A DNA stretch of 64,000 nt. It comes from Vreelandella glaciei. GTDB taxonomy: Bacteria; Pseudomonadota; Gammaproteobacteria; Pseudomonadales; Halomonadaceae. The notes under the pieces are model-generated. The model was not told where the DNA came from. It did not search any database and worked only from the letters and a program-made list of their open reading frames with translations. The translations under genes and the position numbers were made by a program. Shown here one piece after another: positions 8,197-17,324 of this stretch. The DNA is taken from the NCBI RefSeq assembly GCF_013415125.1, contig NZ_JACCDE010000001.1:1-64000 (forward strand), read 5' to 3'. Positions within the stretch are counted from its first letter, which is position 1. Every line of letters starts with the position of its first letter.

Positions 8197-8940
8197 TCAC
8201 CCCTCCTTAAAGGCAATGACGGAAGCGAAATTCAAGTATTGGAACCACGTCATCGAGCGGGGAAACCCCGCCTGTTTCAAACGAACGTGGAGTGCGTCCA
8301 AGGTGTCTGGCACTAGCACATTCTCAAGAGCGGTGCGCTTCTGGCTGATTTCCAGGTCGCTGTAGCCATTGGCGCGTTTGAAATCGTGGTAGCGCTCAAC
8401 CCGCCAAGCGTTGTCGCGCTCATCCGCATCCACGGTTTTTTCAGAGAGAATCAGTACGCCTCCGGGCTCCAGCGCTGCATAGAGCCGCGACAATAGGGCG
8501 TCGCGGTCCGAGGCGGGTAGAAACTGCAGCGTAAAATTGAGAATGATCATGCCCGAAGGTGCATACTCCAGAGTACGGATATCGGCTTCTTCTACCTGCA
8601 TAGCGTACGCTGGGCATTCGTCAGTAAAGGTCTGTCGTGCCTGGGTGACCATGGCCGGGGAGAGATCAACGCCCGTATAGCGAAAGGCATCCGATGCTAA
8701 CGCCCCTGCAAGCGCAAGGCCTGAAGCGCCCAGCGAGCAGCCCAAATCATACACATGGGCGCCGTGGCGCAAATGGCGCTGGGCAATGAGACTCAGCATG
8801 CCCAGAATTTGTCCGTAACCAGGCACCGAGCGGCGAATCATATCAGGGAAGCACGCAACCACTTTTTCATCGAAAGAGAAGCGCGCTACCCGGTCAAGGG
8901 GTGTCGAAAAGATAGCGTCACGGTAAGATGCATCACTCAT
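8197..8940 (-). CDS. cmoA: Carboxy-S-adenosyl-L-methionine synthase CmoA
   Basis: CmoA makes carboxy-SAM from SAM and prephenate, the cofactor used by the adjacent CmoB. The 247-aa product shows the family segments DEKVVACFPDMIRRSVPGYG, VYDLGCSLGASG, LNFTLQFL and DFKRANGYSDLEISQKR. These correspond to the prephenate/carboxylate and SAM-binding core of the E. coli enzyme. An ATG at 8940 aligns with the E. coli start; a TTG two codons earlier is less likely. No strong ribosome site is visible. The cmoA-cmoB order is standard in gammaproteobacteria. Confidence 0.95.
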   Translation of the reverse strand: MSDASYRDAIFSTPLDRVARFSFDEKVVACFPDMIRRSVPGYGQILGMLSLIAQRHLRHGAHVYDLGCSLGASGLALAGALASDAFRYTGVDLSPAMVTQARQTFTDECPAYAMQVEEADIRTLEYAPSGMIILNFTLQFLPASDRDALLSRLYAALEPGGVLILSEKTVDADERDNAWRVERYHDFKRANGYSDLEISQKRTALENVLVPDTLDALHVRLKQAGFPRSMTWFQYLNFASVIAFKEG

Positions 8941-9000
8941 GGGCAAGCCGGAATCATGGGAAAGGCGTATTAGTTTACGCGCCCTGAATTAACGAGAACA

Positions 9001-9045
9001 GGCCTGGTTAGAATAGTCTTGGTTAGGATAGGCCTGGTTAGAATA
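9001..9045 (+). repeat. Three 15-nt tandem repeats upstream of pgi
   Basis: Units 9001-9015 and 9031-9045 are identical (GGCCTGGTTAGAATA). The middle unit 9016-9030 (GTCTTGGTTAGGATA) differs at four positions. Each unit holds a TAGAAT or TAGGAT core like a -10 element. The array sits 40 bp before the pgi ATG, in the divergent cmoA/pgi region. It may multiply promoter elements or simply be slippage expansion. Confidence 0.75.
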
Positions 9046-9084
9046 GATTCCTGCTGCAAGGATCGACGCCACTGGAGATGCCAT

Positions 9085-10767
9085 ATGGCCTCAGCATCAA
9101 GCGCTACCCCCGATACATTACCCGCATGGCAGACGTTGAAGCATCACGCTGAAACGCTGCAGCACGTTCACTTGAAAACGCTGTTTGGCACCGAGCCTTC
9201 CCGTTGGGAAAGCTTTACTCGCCAGGTGGCAGGCTTAACGCTGGATCTCTCCAAGCAGCGCTGGGATGACGACACGCTCGAGCATCTGTTTACCCTGGCC
9301 AGCGAAGCGGGCGTTCCCTCTGCCATTGAGGCACTGCTGAGCGGTAAGCGGGTGAACGTCAGCGAAAACCGCCCAGCGCTACACACCGCTTTGCGTTTAC
9401 CCGCCGATGCGACGCTTGACGTTGAGGGAGAAGATATCGTCGCCGCCGTGCACGAAAGCCTTGCTCAAATGGAGTGCTTGGTGAGCCGTTTGCACGCCGG
9501 GCAGTGGCGCGGGGCCACCGGCAAGCCAATTCGTCATGTGGTTAACCTAGGTGTCGGCGGCTCTGACCTTGGGCCGTTAATGGTTACCCATGCGTTAACC
9601 GATTTTCGACCCAAAGATATTCATCCAGTCGAAGTGCACTTTGCCTCGACCATGGATGGCTCGCAGTTAGCGGATTATTTGAGCCGGTTAAACCCTGAAA
9701 CGACCATCTTTGTACTGTCGTCTAAATCGTTTACGACTATCGATACGCTCTCCAACGCCAACACGGCTCGCGAGTGGCTGGTGAGCCGTTTAACCCAACA
9801 TGGCGCGACGCCGATTAGCGCTGAATTAGTGGTTCGTCAGCATTTCATTGGTGTTTCGGCTAGTCCGGACAAAATGACGGAGTGGGGCATCACTCCCGAT
9901 CACCAGTTAACCTTCTGGGAGTGGGTGGGCGGTCGCTACTCGCTTTGGGGCACGATTGGTTTACCGATTGCGTTAGTGGTGGGGATGAAAAATTTCCGCG
10001 AATTCCTGGCGGGCGCCCACGCCATGGATCGGCACTTTTCTGAAGCGCCCATGGAAGATAATTTGCCTGTTCTGCTTGGTTTGGCAGGTATCTGGAACGT
10101 CAATTTTCTGGATATCCGCGCGCACTCTATTCTGCCCTACGATGGGCGTTTGGAGTATTTTGCCGCTTACCTTGAACAACTGGAGATGGAGTCCAACGGC
10201 AAGTCAGTGACTCGCCAAGGTCAACCCGTTAACTACTCTACCTGCCCGGTGCTTTGGGGGCAGCTGGGGCCCAATGCGCAGCATGCGTTTTATCAATTAC
10301 TGCATCAGGGCACTCAATCGGTCGTGTGCGATTTTATAGCGCCGCTGAAGCGCTATGACGAAGTAGAAGATGCGGATACCCGTCACCACCTTAAAGCCCA
10401 GCACCGCTTGTCGCTGGCGAACTGCTTTGCCCAGTCCCGCGTTCTTATGCTTGGCGACGATGCCTTGGAAGATGACGGCCCGCGGCCCGAGCATAAGCGC
10501 TACCGTGGCAACCAGCCTTCAACCACGGTGCTGCTTGACCAATTGACGCCCGCTACCCTGGGTTCGCTTATCGCGCTATATGAGCACAAAGTGTTTGTTC
10601 AGGCGGTGATTTGGGATATCAACCCGTTTGATCAGTGGGGCGTTGAGCTAGGTAAGCAGATCGCCACGGACACCCAAAAGATTATCGACCATCAGGGCGA
10701 TCTATCGCGGATGGATGCCTCCAGCCGTGGATTGATAGAAGCATTTTGGGCCGCTGAGCAAGAGTGA
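9085..10767 (+). CDS. pgi: Glucose-6-phosphate isomerase
   Basis: Pgi interconverts glucose-6-phosphate and fructose-6-phosphate in the cytoplasm. The 560-aa product has the GVGGSDLGP loop, the signature EWVGGRYSLWG and the C-terminal signature FDQWGVELGK, so it is a full-length enzyme of the E. coli type. The ATG at 9085 has GGAG at 9074-9077. An upstream in-frame extension to 9019 runs through the tandem repeats and is rejected. The gene is monocistronic, between the divergent cmoA and its own weak terminator. Confidence 0.97.
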   Translation: MASASSATPDTLPAWQTLKHHAETLQHVHLKTLFGTEPSRWESFTRQVAGLTLDLSKQRWDDDTLEHLFTLASEAGVPSAIEALLSGKRVNVSENRPALHTALRLPADATLDVEGEDIVAAVHESLAQMECLVSRLHAGQWRGATGKPIRHVVNLGVGGSDLGPLMVTHALTDFRPKDIHPVEVHFASTMDGSQLADYLSRLNPETTIFVLSSKSFTTIDTLSNANTAREWLVSRLTQHGATPISAELVVRQHFIGVSASPDKMTEWGITPDHQLTFWEWVGGRYSLWGTIGLPIALVVGMKNFREFLAGAHAMDRHFSEAPMEDNLPVLLGLAGIWNVNFLDIRAHSILPYDGRLEYFAAYLEQLEMESNGKSVTRQGQPVNYSTCPVLWGQLGPNAQHAFYQLLHQGTQSVVCDFIAPLKRYDEVEDADTRHHLKAQHRLSLANCFAQSRVLMLGDDALEDDGPRPEHKRYRGNQPSTTVLLDQLTPATLGSLIALYEHKVFVQAVIWDINPFDQWGVELGKQIATDTQKIIDHQGDLSRMDASSRGLIEAFWAAEQE

Positions 10768-10785
10768 TAAAGAGTCGTCATTAGA

Positions 10786-10806
10786 GGGGGCCATACCCAG
10801 GCCCCT
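10786..10806 (+). terminator. Hairpin after pgi
   Basis: GGGGCC at 10787-10792 pairs with GGCCCC at 10800-10805 around a 7-nt loop, 19 bases after the pgi stop. There is no U-tract, so it is at best a weak terminator or a 3'-end stabiliser. Confidence 0.4.
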
Positions 10807-10960
10807 GATAATAAGCATGGCTAGATATACAGCTTTTTGCTTTTCCGCTATCCTGTGGCTCTTTGTAAACTGCTGAACTCTATTTTTAACGTCTGCTTTT
10901 AACCACTGACTTAACGCCCAGCGAGGCTGCCAGCACTATTTTTTCAGGAATCGACGTTAC

Positions 10961-12856
10961 ATGACCCAGTTTGATGCCTCTCAGTACGGCGCGAGTTCCA
11001 TCGAAGTCCTGTCCGGGCTTGAGCCGGTACGTAAGCGTCCCGGTATGTATACCGACACCACACGCCCCAATCACTTAGCCCAGGAAGTCATCGATAACAG
11101 CGTCGATGAAGCGCTGGCAGGGCACGCCACCGAGATCCACGTCGTGCTGCATAGCGATGGCGGGATCGAAGTGCAGGACAACGGCCGGGGGATGCCGATC
11201 GACCTGCACCCAGAACACGGCGTCTCAGGCGTTGAACTGATATTTACCAAGCTACACTCGGGTGGCAAGTTCTCCTCCACGAGCTACCGCTTCTCGGGCG
11301 GCCTGCATGGGGTAGGTGTGTCGGTGGTTAACGCGCTGTCGCGTCGGTTAGATGTCGAAGTCACCCGCGATGGCGCACGCCATGCCATGGCCTTCGAATT
11401 CGGCGAGAAAGTCGAAGAGCTGCATGAGATTGGCAAAGCCCCCAAGCGAGCGAGCGGTACTCTGGTGCGCTTCTGGCCAGATGAGAGCTACTTCGATAGT
11501 CCCAAGCTCGCGCTAACCCGGCTCAAACACCTGCTACGTGCGAAAGCGGTACTCTGCCCCGGCTTGAAAGTCACGCTGGTAGAACCTGACGGTACCTCGA
11601 CCGAATGGGAGTTCGCCGATGGTTTGCGCGACTATCTGGTCGAAGCTACCGACGGTTACGAAGTGCTGCCGGCGGAGCCGTTTGTCGGCCACTTCAATGA
11701 CGACGAGCACGGCGTAGACTGGGCGATTCAGTGGTTACCCGAAGGCGGAGAAGCGCTGCTGGAGAGCTACGTTAACCTGATTCCCACGCCGCAGGGCGGC
11801 ACTCACGTGAACGGCTTTCGTTCCGGATTGCTGGACGCGCTGCGCGAGTTCTGCGAATACCGCAACCTGTTGCCCCGGGGCATTAAACTCACCGCCGATG
11901 ACCTCTGGGAGCGTACCTCCTTTGTGCTCTCGGTCAAAATGCTCGACCCACAGTTTGCCGGGCAAACTAAAGAGCGGCTCTCGTCTCGAACCATCGCCGG
12001 TTTTGTTTCTGGCGTCGTTAAGGACGCTTTCTCGCTGTGGCTGAACCACCACGTGGATCAGGCCGAAGCGATTGCCGAGCTGGTGATCAGCGCGGCGCAA
12101 AACCGCCAGAAAAAAGCCAAAAAAGTCGCCCGTAAAAAGGTGACTTCCGGCCCGGCGTTGCCCGGTAAACTGGCAGACTGCTCCGGCCAAGACCCTGCCC
12201 AGAGCGAGCTGTTTTTGGTCGAAGGAGACTCGGCGGGCGGCAGTGCCAAGCAGGCGCGTAACCGCGAAACCCAGGCGATATTGCCGCTGCGCGGTAAGAT
12301 CCTGAATACCTGGGAGGTGGAGACCCACGATATCTACGGCTCTCAGGAGGTTCACGATATCGCGGTCGCCATTGGCGCCGACCCCGGCAGCGCCGATCTG
12401 GAAAAACTGCGCTACCACAAGATCTGTATTCTTGCCGATGCCGACTCCGACGGCCTGCACATCGCTACGCTGCTGTGCGCGCTGTTTGTGCGCCACTTCC
12501 CGAGCTTGGTCGACGCAGGGCATGTCTATGTCGCGATGCCACCGCTTTACCGCATCGATCTTGGCAAAGAAGTGCACTACGCCCTGGATGAGAGCGAAAA
12601 AGCCGCCATTCTCAAGCAACTGGCCAACAAACGCGGCACGCCTAACGTTCAGCGCTTTAAAGGCCTGGGTGAAATGAGCCCGCTACAACTGCGTGAAACC
12701 ACCATGTCGACGGAAACCCGGCGCCTGGTGCAGCTCACCCTGACGGAGGGCGACGGCACCATGGAAATGATGGATATGCTGCTGGCTAAAAAACGCGCCG
12801 GTGACCGCAAAAAGTGGCTGGAAGATTACGGCAACCTCGCAGACATTGAGGTATAA
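10961..12856 (+). CDS. parE: DNA topoisomerase IV subunit B
   Basis: ParE is the ATPase half of topoisomerase IV, which decatenates daughter chromosomes. The 631-aa protein has the GHKL ATP site (VIDNSVDEALAG near residues 43-54) and the GLHGVGVSVVNALS lid. It also has the TOPRIM motif VEGDSAGGSAKQ with the following RNRETQAILPLRGKILN. Length fits ParE, not the longer gammaproteobacterial GyrB. An AGGA precedes the ATG. parC follows after six bases, so the two subunits are made from one message. Confidence 0.97.
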   Translation: MTQFDASQYGASSIEVLSGLEPVRKRPGMYTDTTRPNHLAQEVIDNSVDEALAGHATEIHVVLHSDGGIEVQDNGRGMPIDLHPEHGVSGVELIFTKLHSGGKFSSTSYRFSGGLHGVGVSVVNALSRRLDVEVTRDGARHAMAFEFGEKVEELHEIGKAPKRASGTLVRFWPDESYFDSPKLALTRLKHLLRAKAVLCPGLKVTLVEPDGTSTEWEFADGLRDYLVEATDGYEVLPAEPFVGHFNDDEHGVDWAIQWLPEGGEALLESYVNLIPTPQGGTHVNGFRSGLLDALREFCEYRNLLPRGIKLTADDLWERTSFVLSVKMLDPQFAGQTKERLSSRTIAGFVSGVVKDAFSLWLNHHVDQAEAIAELVISAAQNRQKKAKKVARKKVTSGPALPGKLADCSGQDPAQSELFLVEGDSAGGSAKQARNRETQAILPLRGKILNTWEVETHDIYGSQEVHDIAVAIGADPGSADLEKLRYHKICILADADSDGLHIATLLCALFVRHFPSLVDAGHVYVAMPPLYRIDLGKEVHYALDESEKAAILKQLANKRGTPNVQRFKGLGEMSPLQLRETTMSTETRRLVQLTLTEGDGTMEMMDMLLAKKRAGDRKKWLEDYGNLADIEV

Positions 12857-12862
12857 CCCCCG

Positions 12863-15115
12863 ATGACCATGGATATTCAAGTAGCGGAGGGTGACGTCGA
12901 ACGTCTCTCCCTGCGCGACTACACCGAAAAAGCGTACCTCGACTACTCGATGTACGTCATTCTCGACCGCGCCTTACCCAATATCGGCGACGGTATGAAA
13001 CCCGTGCAGCGGCGGATTATTTACGCCATGCGCGAGCTGGCGCTGCATGCCAACGCCAAGTATAAAAAGTCGGCGCGTACCGTCGGTGACGTACTGGGTA
13101 AATTTCACCCCCATGGCGATAGCGCCTGCTACGAAGCCATGGTGTTGATGGCGCAGCCGTTTAGCTACCGCTACCCTCTAGTGGATGGTCAAGGCAACTG
13201 GGGTAGCCCCGACGATCCCAAATCCTTCGCCGCCATGCGCTACACCGAGGCCAAGCTTTCCAAGTTTGCCGAAGTGCTACTGGGTGAACTCGGCCAAGGC
13301 ACCGTCGATTGGGCGCCCAACTTCGATGGCACCATGCAGGAGCCGCTGGTACTGCCTGCAAAGTTACCCCATGTGCTGCTCAATGGCGGTACCGGGATTG
13401 CCGTCGGCATGGCCACCGATATTCCGCCGCACAATGTGTCGGAAGTCGTCGAAGCCACCTGCCACCTGTTGCGCAACCCCAAGGCGACCACTGCCGATTT
13501 AATGGAATTCGTGCCTGCACCGGATTTCCCTACCGATGCGGAAATTATTACCCCGCCTGCGGATCTGCGTAAGCTCTATGAATCAGGCCGCGGCTCGGTA
13601 AAGCTACGCGCGCGCTACATCCGCGAAGAAGCCAATATCGTTATTACCTCGGTGCCCTATCAAGTTAGTGGCGCCAAGGTGCTGGAGCAGATCGCTGCGC
13701 AAATGCAGGCCAAAAAGCTGCCCATGGTGGCCGACCTGCGCGATGAGTCGACTCATGAAGAACCGACGCGCCTGGTGATTGAGCCGCGCTCGAACCGTAT
13801 CGACGTTGAGTCGTTGATGGCGCACCTGTTCGCCACCACCGATCTGGAAAAGAACGTGCGGGTGAATATGAACGTGATCGGCCTGGACGGCCGACCACGG
13901 GTCATGCCGCTGCCGGAAATGCTGGGTGAATGGCTGCAGTTTCGGCGTAGCACGGTGCGCCGTCGTTTAGAGCACCGCCTGGGCAAGGTTGAAGATCGCC
14001 TGCATATCCTGGAAGGCCTGCTGATCGCCTACCTCGACCTGGACGAAGTGATCCGTATTATCCGTGAGGAAGACGATCCAAAAGCCTCGCTGATGGCGAC
14101 TTTCAGACTCTCCGAACGTCAAGCGGAAGCTATTTTAGAGCTGCGTCTGCGTCATCTTGCCAAACTCGAAGAGATGAAAATTCGCGGTGAGCAGGATGAG
14201 CTGGAAAAAGAGCGCAAATATTTAGAAGGTTTGTTAGGCAGCGAAGCCAAGCTCACTACGCTGATTGAAAAGGAGATTCGCGCCGCGGGCAAAGAACATG
14301 GTGACGAGCGCCGCTCGCCGCTGGTCGAGCGCGAAGAGTCCAAGGCGCTGACAGAAGTCGAGCTGCTGGGCGCTGACCCGATTACCGTGGTGCTTTCCGA
14401 TAAAGGCTGGATTCGTGCGGCCAAGGGGCACGATATCGACCCCGAGGGGCTCTCCTATAAAGCCGGGGATAGCTTCCAACTGGCGGCGAAAGGTAAAACC
14501 AATCAGCCGCTGGTGCTGCTGGATGACACCGGTCGCGCCTATACGCTGTCTGCACATAACCTGCCCAGTGCCCGGGGCCAGGGTGAGCCGGTTACCGGGC
14601 GTGCTAACGTGGCCGCCGGAGCAAAAATGGCGGGGCTAATGTTTGCGCCACCGGAGCGGCGCTTCGTACTTGCCACTGACGGTGGCTATGGCTTTGTGGC
14701 GCGGCTCGATACGCTCACCGGTAAAAACAAAGCCGGTAAAGCGGTTCTTAGCCTACCCAAGGGCTGCAATGTCATGGCGCCAGTGGAAGTGCCTGAGGGC
14801 GAGGAGCTGTGGGTGGCTTCGGTGTCAAATGAGGGCCGACTGCTGCTGTTCCCCTTGGATCAGTTGCCCGAGATGTCTAAAGGCAAGGGCAATAAAATGC
14901 TCGATATCCCAGGCCCACGAGCCGCCCGCCGGGAGGAGTTTGTTACCGGCATTGTGGTGCTAGCCGCCAGTGATGCGCTGTTAATCCATGCAGGCAAGCG
15001 CAAGCTGACGCTAAAAGCCGACGACTTGGCATATTATCGCGGTGAGCGCGGTCGTCGTGGTAGCAAGCTGCCCCGCGGCTTCCAGAAAGTAGATCGACTA
15101 GAGGCAGGGGAATAA
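12863..15115 (+). CDS. parC: DNA topoisomerase IV subunit A
   Basis: ParC is the DNA-cleaving half of topoisomerase IV. The 750-aa protein has catalytic Tyr127 in [12 protein letters not shown]. Its quinolone-determining segment [10 protein letters not shown] keeps the wild-type serine (87) and glutamate (91), so no target-site fluoroquinolone resistance is seen. The C-terminal beta-pinwheel region (about 490-740) is present. A second ATG lies two codons downstream. It follows parE by six bases, and serB follows three bases after its stop. Confidence 0.97.
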   Translation: MTMDIQVAEGDVERLSLRDYTEKAYLDYSMYVILDRALPNIGDGMKPVQRRIIYAMRELALHANAKYKKSARTVGDVLGKFHPHGDSACYEAMVLMAQPFSYRYPLVDGQGNWGSPDDPKSFAAMRYTEAKLSKFAEVLLGELGQGTVDWAPNFDGTMQEPLVLPAKLPHVLLNGGTGIAVGMATDIPPHNVSEVVEATCHLLRNPKATTADLMEFVPAPDFPTDAEIITPPADLRKLYESGRGSVKLRARYIREEANIVITSVPYQVSGAKVLEQIAAQMQAKKLPMVADLRDESTHEEPTRLVIEPRSNRIDVESLMAHLFATTDLEKNVRVNMNVIGLDGRPRVMPLPEMLGEWLQFRRSTVRRRLEHRLGKVEDRLHILEGLLIAYLDLDEVIRIIREEDDPKASLMATFRLSERQAEAILELRLRHLAKLEEMKIRGEQDELEKERKYLEGLLGSEAKLTTLIEKEIRAAGKEHGDERRSPLVEREESKALTEVELLGADPITVVLSDKGWIRAAKGHDIDPEGLSYKAGDSFQLAAKGKTNQPLVLLDDTGRAYTLSAHNLPSARGQGEPVTGRANVAAGAKMAGLMFAPPERRFVLATDGGYGFVARLDTLTGKNKAGKAVLSLPKGCNVMAPVEVPEGEELWVASVSNEGRLLLFPLDQLPEMSKGKGNKMLDIPGPRAARREEFVTGIVVLAASDALLIHAGKRKLTLKADDLAYYRGERGRRGSKLPRGFQKVDRLEAGE

Positions 15116-15118
15116 GTA

Positions 15119-16045
15119 ATGGCACGCGGTGATTTGATCCTAACCGTACTAGCGTCGGATTTAACCGCCGACATTCAAGCTCAGGTAGATGCTCTCATTA
15201 CGCAGTTTAATCTGAACGTGAAGAGTACCCAGCGGCTTGCCGATGTCTCATTTCAGCCAGGTGACGGCATCGACTGTGTTGAGTACTGTTTGTCTGGCGA
15301 CGCAGATAGCAAAGCAGTGCGCGACGCCGCGCTTTTGCTGAGTGAAACGCTGGGTATTGATATCGTTGCCCAACCAGATACTCGCGATCACGTTCAGCCC
15401 CGTTTGGTCTGTTTCGATATGGACTCCACGTTGATTAAAGCTGAGGTGATTGATGAGCTGGCTCGCCGCCATGGCGTGGGGGAAGAGGTCGCCGAAGTCA
15501 CCGAGCGTGCCATGCGCGGGGAGCTGGATTTCAAGGCGAGCTTTCGCGAGCGTATGAGCAAACTGGTCGGTTTGGATGAGTCGGTGCTGGCGGAAATTGC
15601 GGAGGAGCTGCCGCTGATGGAGGGCGTTGAGCGCCTGATGGTCAATCTAAAGCGGTTGGGCTATCGCACGGCCATACTCTCCGGCGGCTTTACCTACTTT
15701 GCTCTCCACTTACAAAAGAAGCTTGGCTTTGACGAGATCCATGCCAATGAGCTGATCATCGAGAATGGCAAAGTGACCGGCGAAGTAAGCGAGCCAATCG
15801 TGGATGCTGAGCGCAAAGCCGAACTGCTCGAAGTCATTGCACTACGGCAGGGCTTTAGCCTCGACCAGACGATAGCCGTGGGTGATGGTGCCAACGACCT
15901 TAAGATGCTTGCCAAAGCGGGGATGGGTATTGCGTTTCGGGCCAAGCCGTTGGTGCGTGCCCAAGCGTGTCAATCGATCTCGACATCGGGTCTTGACGGT
16001 GTGCTCTACCTGCTCGGCTATCAGCAGCAGGATTTAACACCGTAG
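15119..16045 (+). CDS. serB: Phosphoserine phosphatase
   Basis: SerB hydrolyses O-phospho-L-serine in the last step of serine synthesis. The 308-aa protein has an N-terminal ACT-like region (about 1-80). The HAD catalytic core follows, with nucleophile motif CFDMDSTLIKAEVIDE (Asp100), ILSGGFTYFA (motif II) and VGDGANDLKML (motif IV). It follows parC by three bases and ends at a strong terminator, so parE-parC-serB is probably one transcription unit. Confidence 0.95.
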   Translation: MARGDLILTVLASDLTADIQAQVDALITQFNLNVKSTQRLADVSFQPGDGIDCVEYCLSGDADSKAVRDAALLLSETLGIDIVAQPDTRDHVQPRLVCFDMDSTLIKAEVIDELARRHGVGEEVAEVTERAMRGELDFKASFRERMSKLVGLDESVLAEIAEELPLMEGVERLMVNLKRLGYRTAILSGGFTYFALHLQKKLGFDEIHANELIIENGKVTGEVSEPIVDAERKAELLEVIALRQGFSLDQTIAVGDGANDLKMLAKAGMGIAFRAKPLVRAQACQSISTSGLDGVLYLLGYQQQDLTP

Positions 16046-16048
16046 AGC

Positions 16049-16093
16049 AGTATAAAAGTAGGAAGTATAAGAGTGGGCAGTAAAAAAGCGGGT
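16049..16093 (+). repeat. Three degenerate 15-nt tandem repeats after serB
   Basis: Units 16049-16063, 16064-16078 and 16079-16093 share the pattern AGTAtAAaAGtgGGa. The last unit runs into the stem of the serB terminator. Similar short arrays occur upstream of pgi and between orn and queG. Confidence 0.6.
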
Positions 16094-16124
16094 GGTGCTT
16101 TCCAGCACCACCCGCTTTTTATTT
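16083..16124. terminator. Bidirectional rho-independent terminator, serB / mnhG
   Basis: Bases 16083-16099 and 16104-16120 form a perfect 17-bp stem around a TTCC loop. The stem is AAAAAGCGGGTGGTGCT with its complement, so each strand ends in a run of U. It separates the convergent serB and mnhG genes and can stop transcription from both sides. Confidence 0.95.
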
Positions 16125-16133
16125 TATGCCGAT

Positions 16134-16520
16134 TCAGCCATGGCCCTTATCGGGGTGCGGTACGGGTTTGTCGCCGACTTCTTCAGCCCTTAGCTCAACC
16201 GGATGCCCCTGGGTTTTGACCGTATGCTTCAAGCGCAGGTGTAAGCCAGATTTGGCCAGCAGGTGGGCGCTGACGGGGGCGGTGATAAACAGGAAAAGCG
16301 TAATCAGCAGTTCTTGGATATCCGGTTTGCCGTCCACGCTCCAGAAATACAGCATCGAAGCAATGAGCATACAGCCGATGCCCAAGGTGGTGGCCTTGGT
16401 CGGGCCATGCAGGCGCATATAGAAATCGCGCAGGTGCGCCATCCCCAGCGAACCGATAAAAACAAAGATCCCGCCAGCGATTAGCAGCAGTGAAATAAGC
16501 GCTTCAACGATTACTGACAT
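16134..16520 (-). CDS. mnhG: Na+/H+ antiporter subunit G (Mrp)
   Basis: This small membrane subunit of the seven-subunit Mrp/Mnh cation/proton antiporter has 128 aa with three hydrophobic segments. It opens with a family-like LLLIAGGIFVFIGSLGMAHL and then RDFYMRLHGPTKATTLG, a strongly conserved MnhG stretch. The C-terminal tail after about residue 95 is hydrophilic. It is the last gene of the mnh operon and ends at the shared terminator. Confidence 0.92.
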   Translation of the reverse strand: MSVIVEALISLLLIAGGIFVFIGSLGMAHLRDFYMRLHGPTKATTLGIGCMLIASMLYFWSVDGKPDIQELLITLFLFITAPVSAHLLAKSGLHLRLKHTVKTQGHPVELRAEEVGDKPVPHPDKGHG

Positions 16521-16563
16521 AGATCCCCCTGGCTTTTGTTCATCGTTCGATAGCTCATGTTAA

Positions 16564-16833
16564 TCATTCGATAATGTCTCCGCGCAAAATATATTTGCAC
16601 ACCGCCACGGTGCTGATAAAACCTAGCATTGCGATCAACAGAGCTGACTCGAAATAGGTTTTGCTGTTCAGCCACAGTCCCAGCAGTACGATAAGCGCAA
16701 TGGAGTTAACGTACATGGTGTCTAACGCGAGTACGCGATCAGGCAAGCTGGGCCCAATAGTCAAGCGGTAGAGGTTCATCAACAGCGCCATCACGACCAG
16801 AGCTAAGGTGATATAGAGTGCAATGCTTAACAT
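16564..16833 (-). CDS. mnhF: Na+/H+ antiporter subunit F (Mrp)
   Basis: This 89-aa membrane protein has three predicted helices. The conserved GPSLPDRVLALDTMYVN segment (about 28-44) is diagnostic for MnhF/MrpF. It supports assembly of the Mrp complex in the inner membrane. It overlaps the end of mnhE by 7 bp. Confidence 0.92.
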   Translation of the reverse strand: MLSIALYITLALVVMALLMNLYRLTIGPSLPDRVLALDTMYVNSIALIVLLGLWLNSKTYFESALLIAMLGFISTVAVCKYILRGDIIE

Positions 16834-17324
16834 TCGTAGATCTCCTTAAGCGGGCGTTCATAGCGCTCGCGAATCTGATTAATCAGCGCTTCCTCATCGT
16901 CCACGTTCAAGGCGTGAATCAGCAGTGATTTACCATCCATACGCAGATTGGCCGACACGGTGCCCGGTGTCAGGCTGATCGTGCTGGCGAGCAGCGTGAT
17001 GGTGAACCGCTCCTCTAGCATTAACGGGTATTCAATAAAGTGTGGTTTAAGCTTGCGCCAGGGATTGGCGATTAAATAAGCCACTTCAAAGTTGGCAGTG
17101 ATGATGTCGCCCAGCACACGGAAGAAAAAACGCAGCAGGGCGATTGGCTTAGCAATGCGAGGCCGTGCATCCCAAAAACGATGGGTCAGTAGGGGAATCA
17201 AAATAGCTAACGAGCCGCCTAACACGAAATGACCAAACGCGTAGCTGCGTACTAACAACAGCCACACGACGAGTAGAAGTATTGATAGCACAGGCGTGGG
17301 TAGCCAGGAACGCGGGGCGATCAT
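16827..17324 (-). CDS. mnhE: Na+/H+ antiporter subunit E (Mrp)
   Basis: This 165-aa membrane subunit has two or three N-terminal helices and a cytoplasmic C-terminal domain. The conserved segments ITLLASTISLTPGTVSANL and LLIHALNVDDEEALINQI are typical of MnhE. It overlaps mnhD by 4 bp and mnhF by 7 bp, so it is translationally coupled on both sides. Confidence 0.92.
   Translation of the reverse strand: MIAPRSWLPTPVLSILLLVVWLLLVRSYAFGHFVLGGSLAILIPLLTHRFWDARPRIAKPIALLRFFFRVLGDIITANFEVAYLIANPWRKLKPHFIEYPLMLEERFTITLLASTISLTPGTVSANLRMDGKSLLIHALNVDDEEALINQIRERYERPLKEIYEC

Noticed and set aside
9019-9084. Extension of pgi through the tandem repeats
   Set aside because: It has no family similarity; GGAG is placed for the ATG at 9085.
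11735-12619. 294-aa open frame antisense to parE
   Set aside because: Long antisense frames are common opposite GC-rich genes; no family features, no ribosome site, and parE is certain.
13084-13141. Quinolone-resistance change in parC
   Set aside because: The [10 protein letters not shown] segment keeps the wild-type serine and glutamate.
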